Positions 5,503 to 5,558 of a stretch of DNA of 5,558 nt are shown here, piece after piece (the first letter of the stretch is position 1; each line of letters starts with the position of its first letter). The DNA lies in contig QFQX01000095.1 of NCBI GenBank assembly GCA_003248775.1, positions 1 to 5,558 of the forward strand, written 5' to 3'. The notes under the pieces are model-generated. The model worked only from the letters and a program-made list of their open reading frames with translations. It was not told the origin of the DNA and ran no database searches. The translations under genes and the position numbers were made by a program. The DNA is from Shinella sp. GTDB lineage: Bacteria > Pseudomonadota > Alphaproteobacteria > Rhizobiales > Rhizobiaceae.

Positions 5503-5527
5503 GTCCCGGCGCTTAAAGCGCCGGGAC
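5503..5527 (+). terminator. Strong hairpin after the paralog operon, probable terminator
   Basis: GTCCCGGCGCT (5503-5513) and AGCGCCGGGAC (5517-5527) are perfect 11-bp complements around a three-base TAA loop, seven bases after the stop of paralog B. The following bases (ATTGTCTCT) are only moderately T-rich, so termination may be partial or the hairpin may mainly protect the mRNA end. Nothing further was recognised in the last 31 bases. Confidence 0.7.
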
Positions 5528-5558
5528 ATTGTCTCTGATCGCTCCTCCGGCTCTCTAC

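Noticed and set aside
1..5558. CRISPR arrays, tRNA or rRNA genes
   Set aside because: No regularly spaced repeats and no recognisable tRNA or rRNA segments were found on either strand.

Overview
The window looks like accessory DNA from an alphaproteobacterium, most likely a Rhizobiales plasmid or integrative element. This rests on the moderately GC-rich coding sequence, the TraD-TraG pair typical of rhizobial conjugation loci, a transposase start of a type I associate with that group, and a small ribbon-helix-helix protein of a kind common there. No species can be named.

Layout. Positions 1-493 (minus strand) hold the first 164 codons of a Tn3-family transposase that runs off the left edge. 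Its leader carries a 7-bp hairpin over the ribosome-binding site. The right end of that transposon probably lies near 567. Just beyond it is a 5'-truncated, frame-shifted remnant of a NYN-domain RNase-like gene with a C-terminal LOTUS-type domain (about 572-1206). Next comes an intact gene of unknown function (1237-1914), then the overlapping pair traD (1958-2266) and traG (2263-3927), which supply a small transfer accessory protein and the coupling ATPase of a conjugative type IV system. No relaxase, mating-pair or origin gene is visible, so the rest of the transfer machinery must lie elsewhere.

The right-hand third is a compact, separate unit. A 55-residue ribbon-helix-helix regulator (3943-4110, minus strand, convergent with traG) stands divergent from two overlapping genes for paralogous proteins with twin-arginine-like N-termini (4290-4982 and 4975-5496). 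The 179-bp gap between them holds two opposed promoter candidates, an 18-bp near-perfect inverted repeat, a third half-site over the regulator's own -10 region, and a 34-nt hairpin in the leader of the paralog operon. The simplest reading is that the regulator represses itself and the paralog pair. Its own mRNA may be leaderless. A strong hairpin at 5503-5527 closes the unit.

The most novel material is this regulator plus paralog-pair module, whose function I cannot name, followed by the unknown gene at 1237-1914. Everything here comes from reading the sequence; no database search was run.
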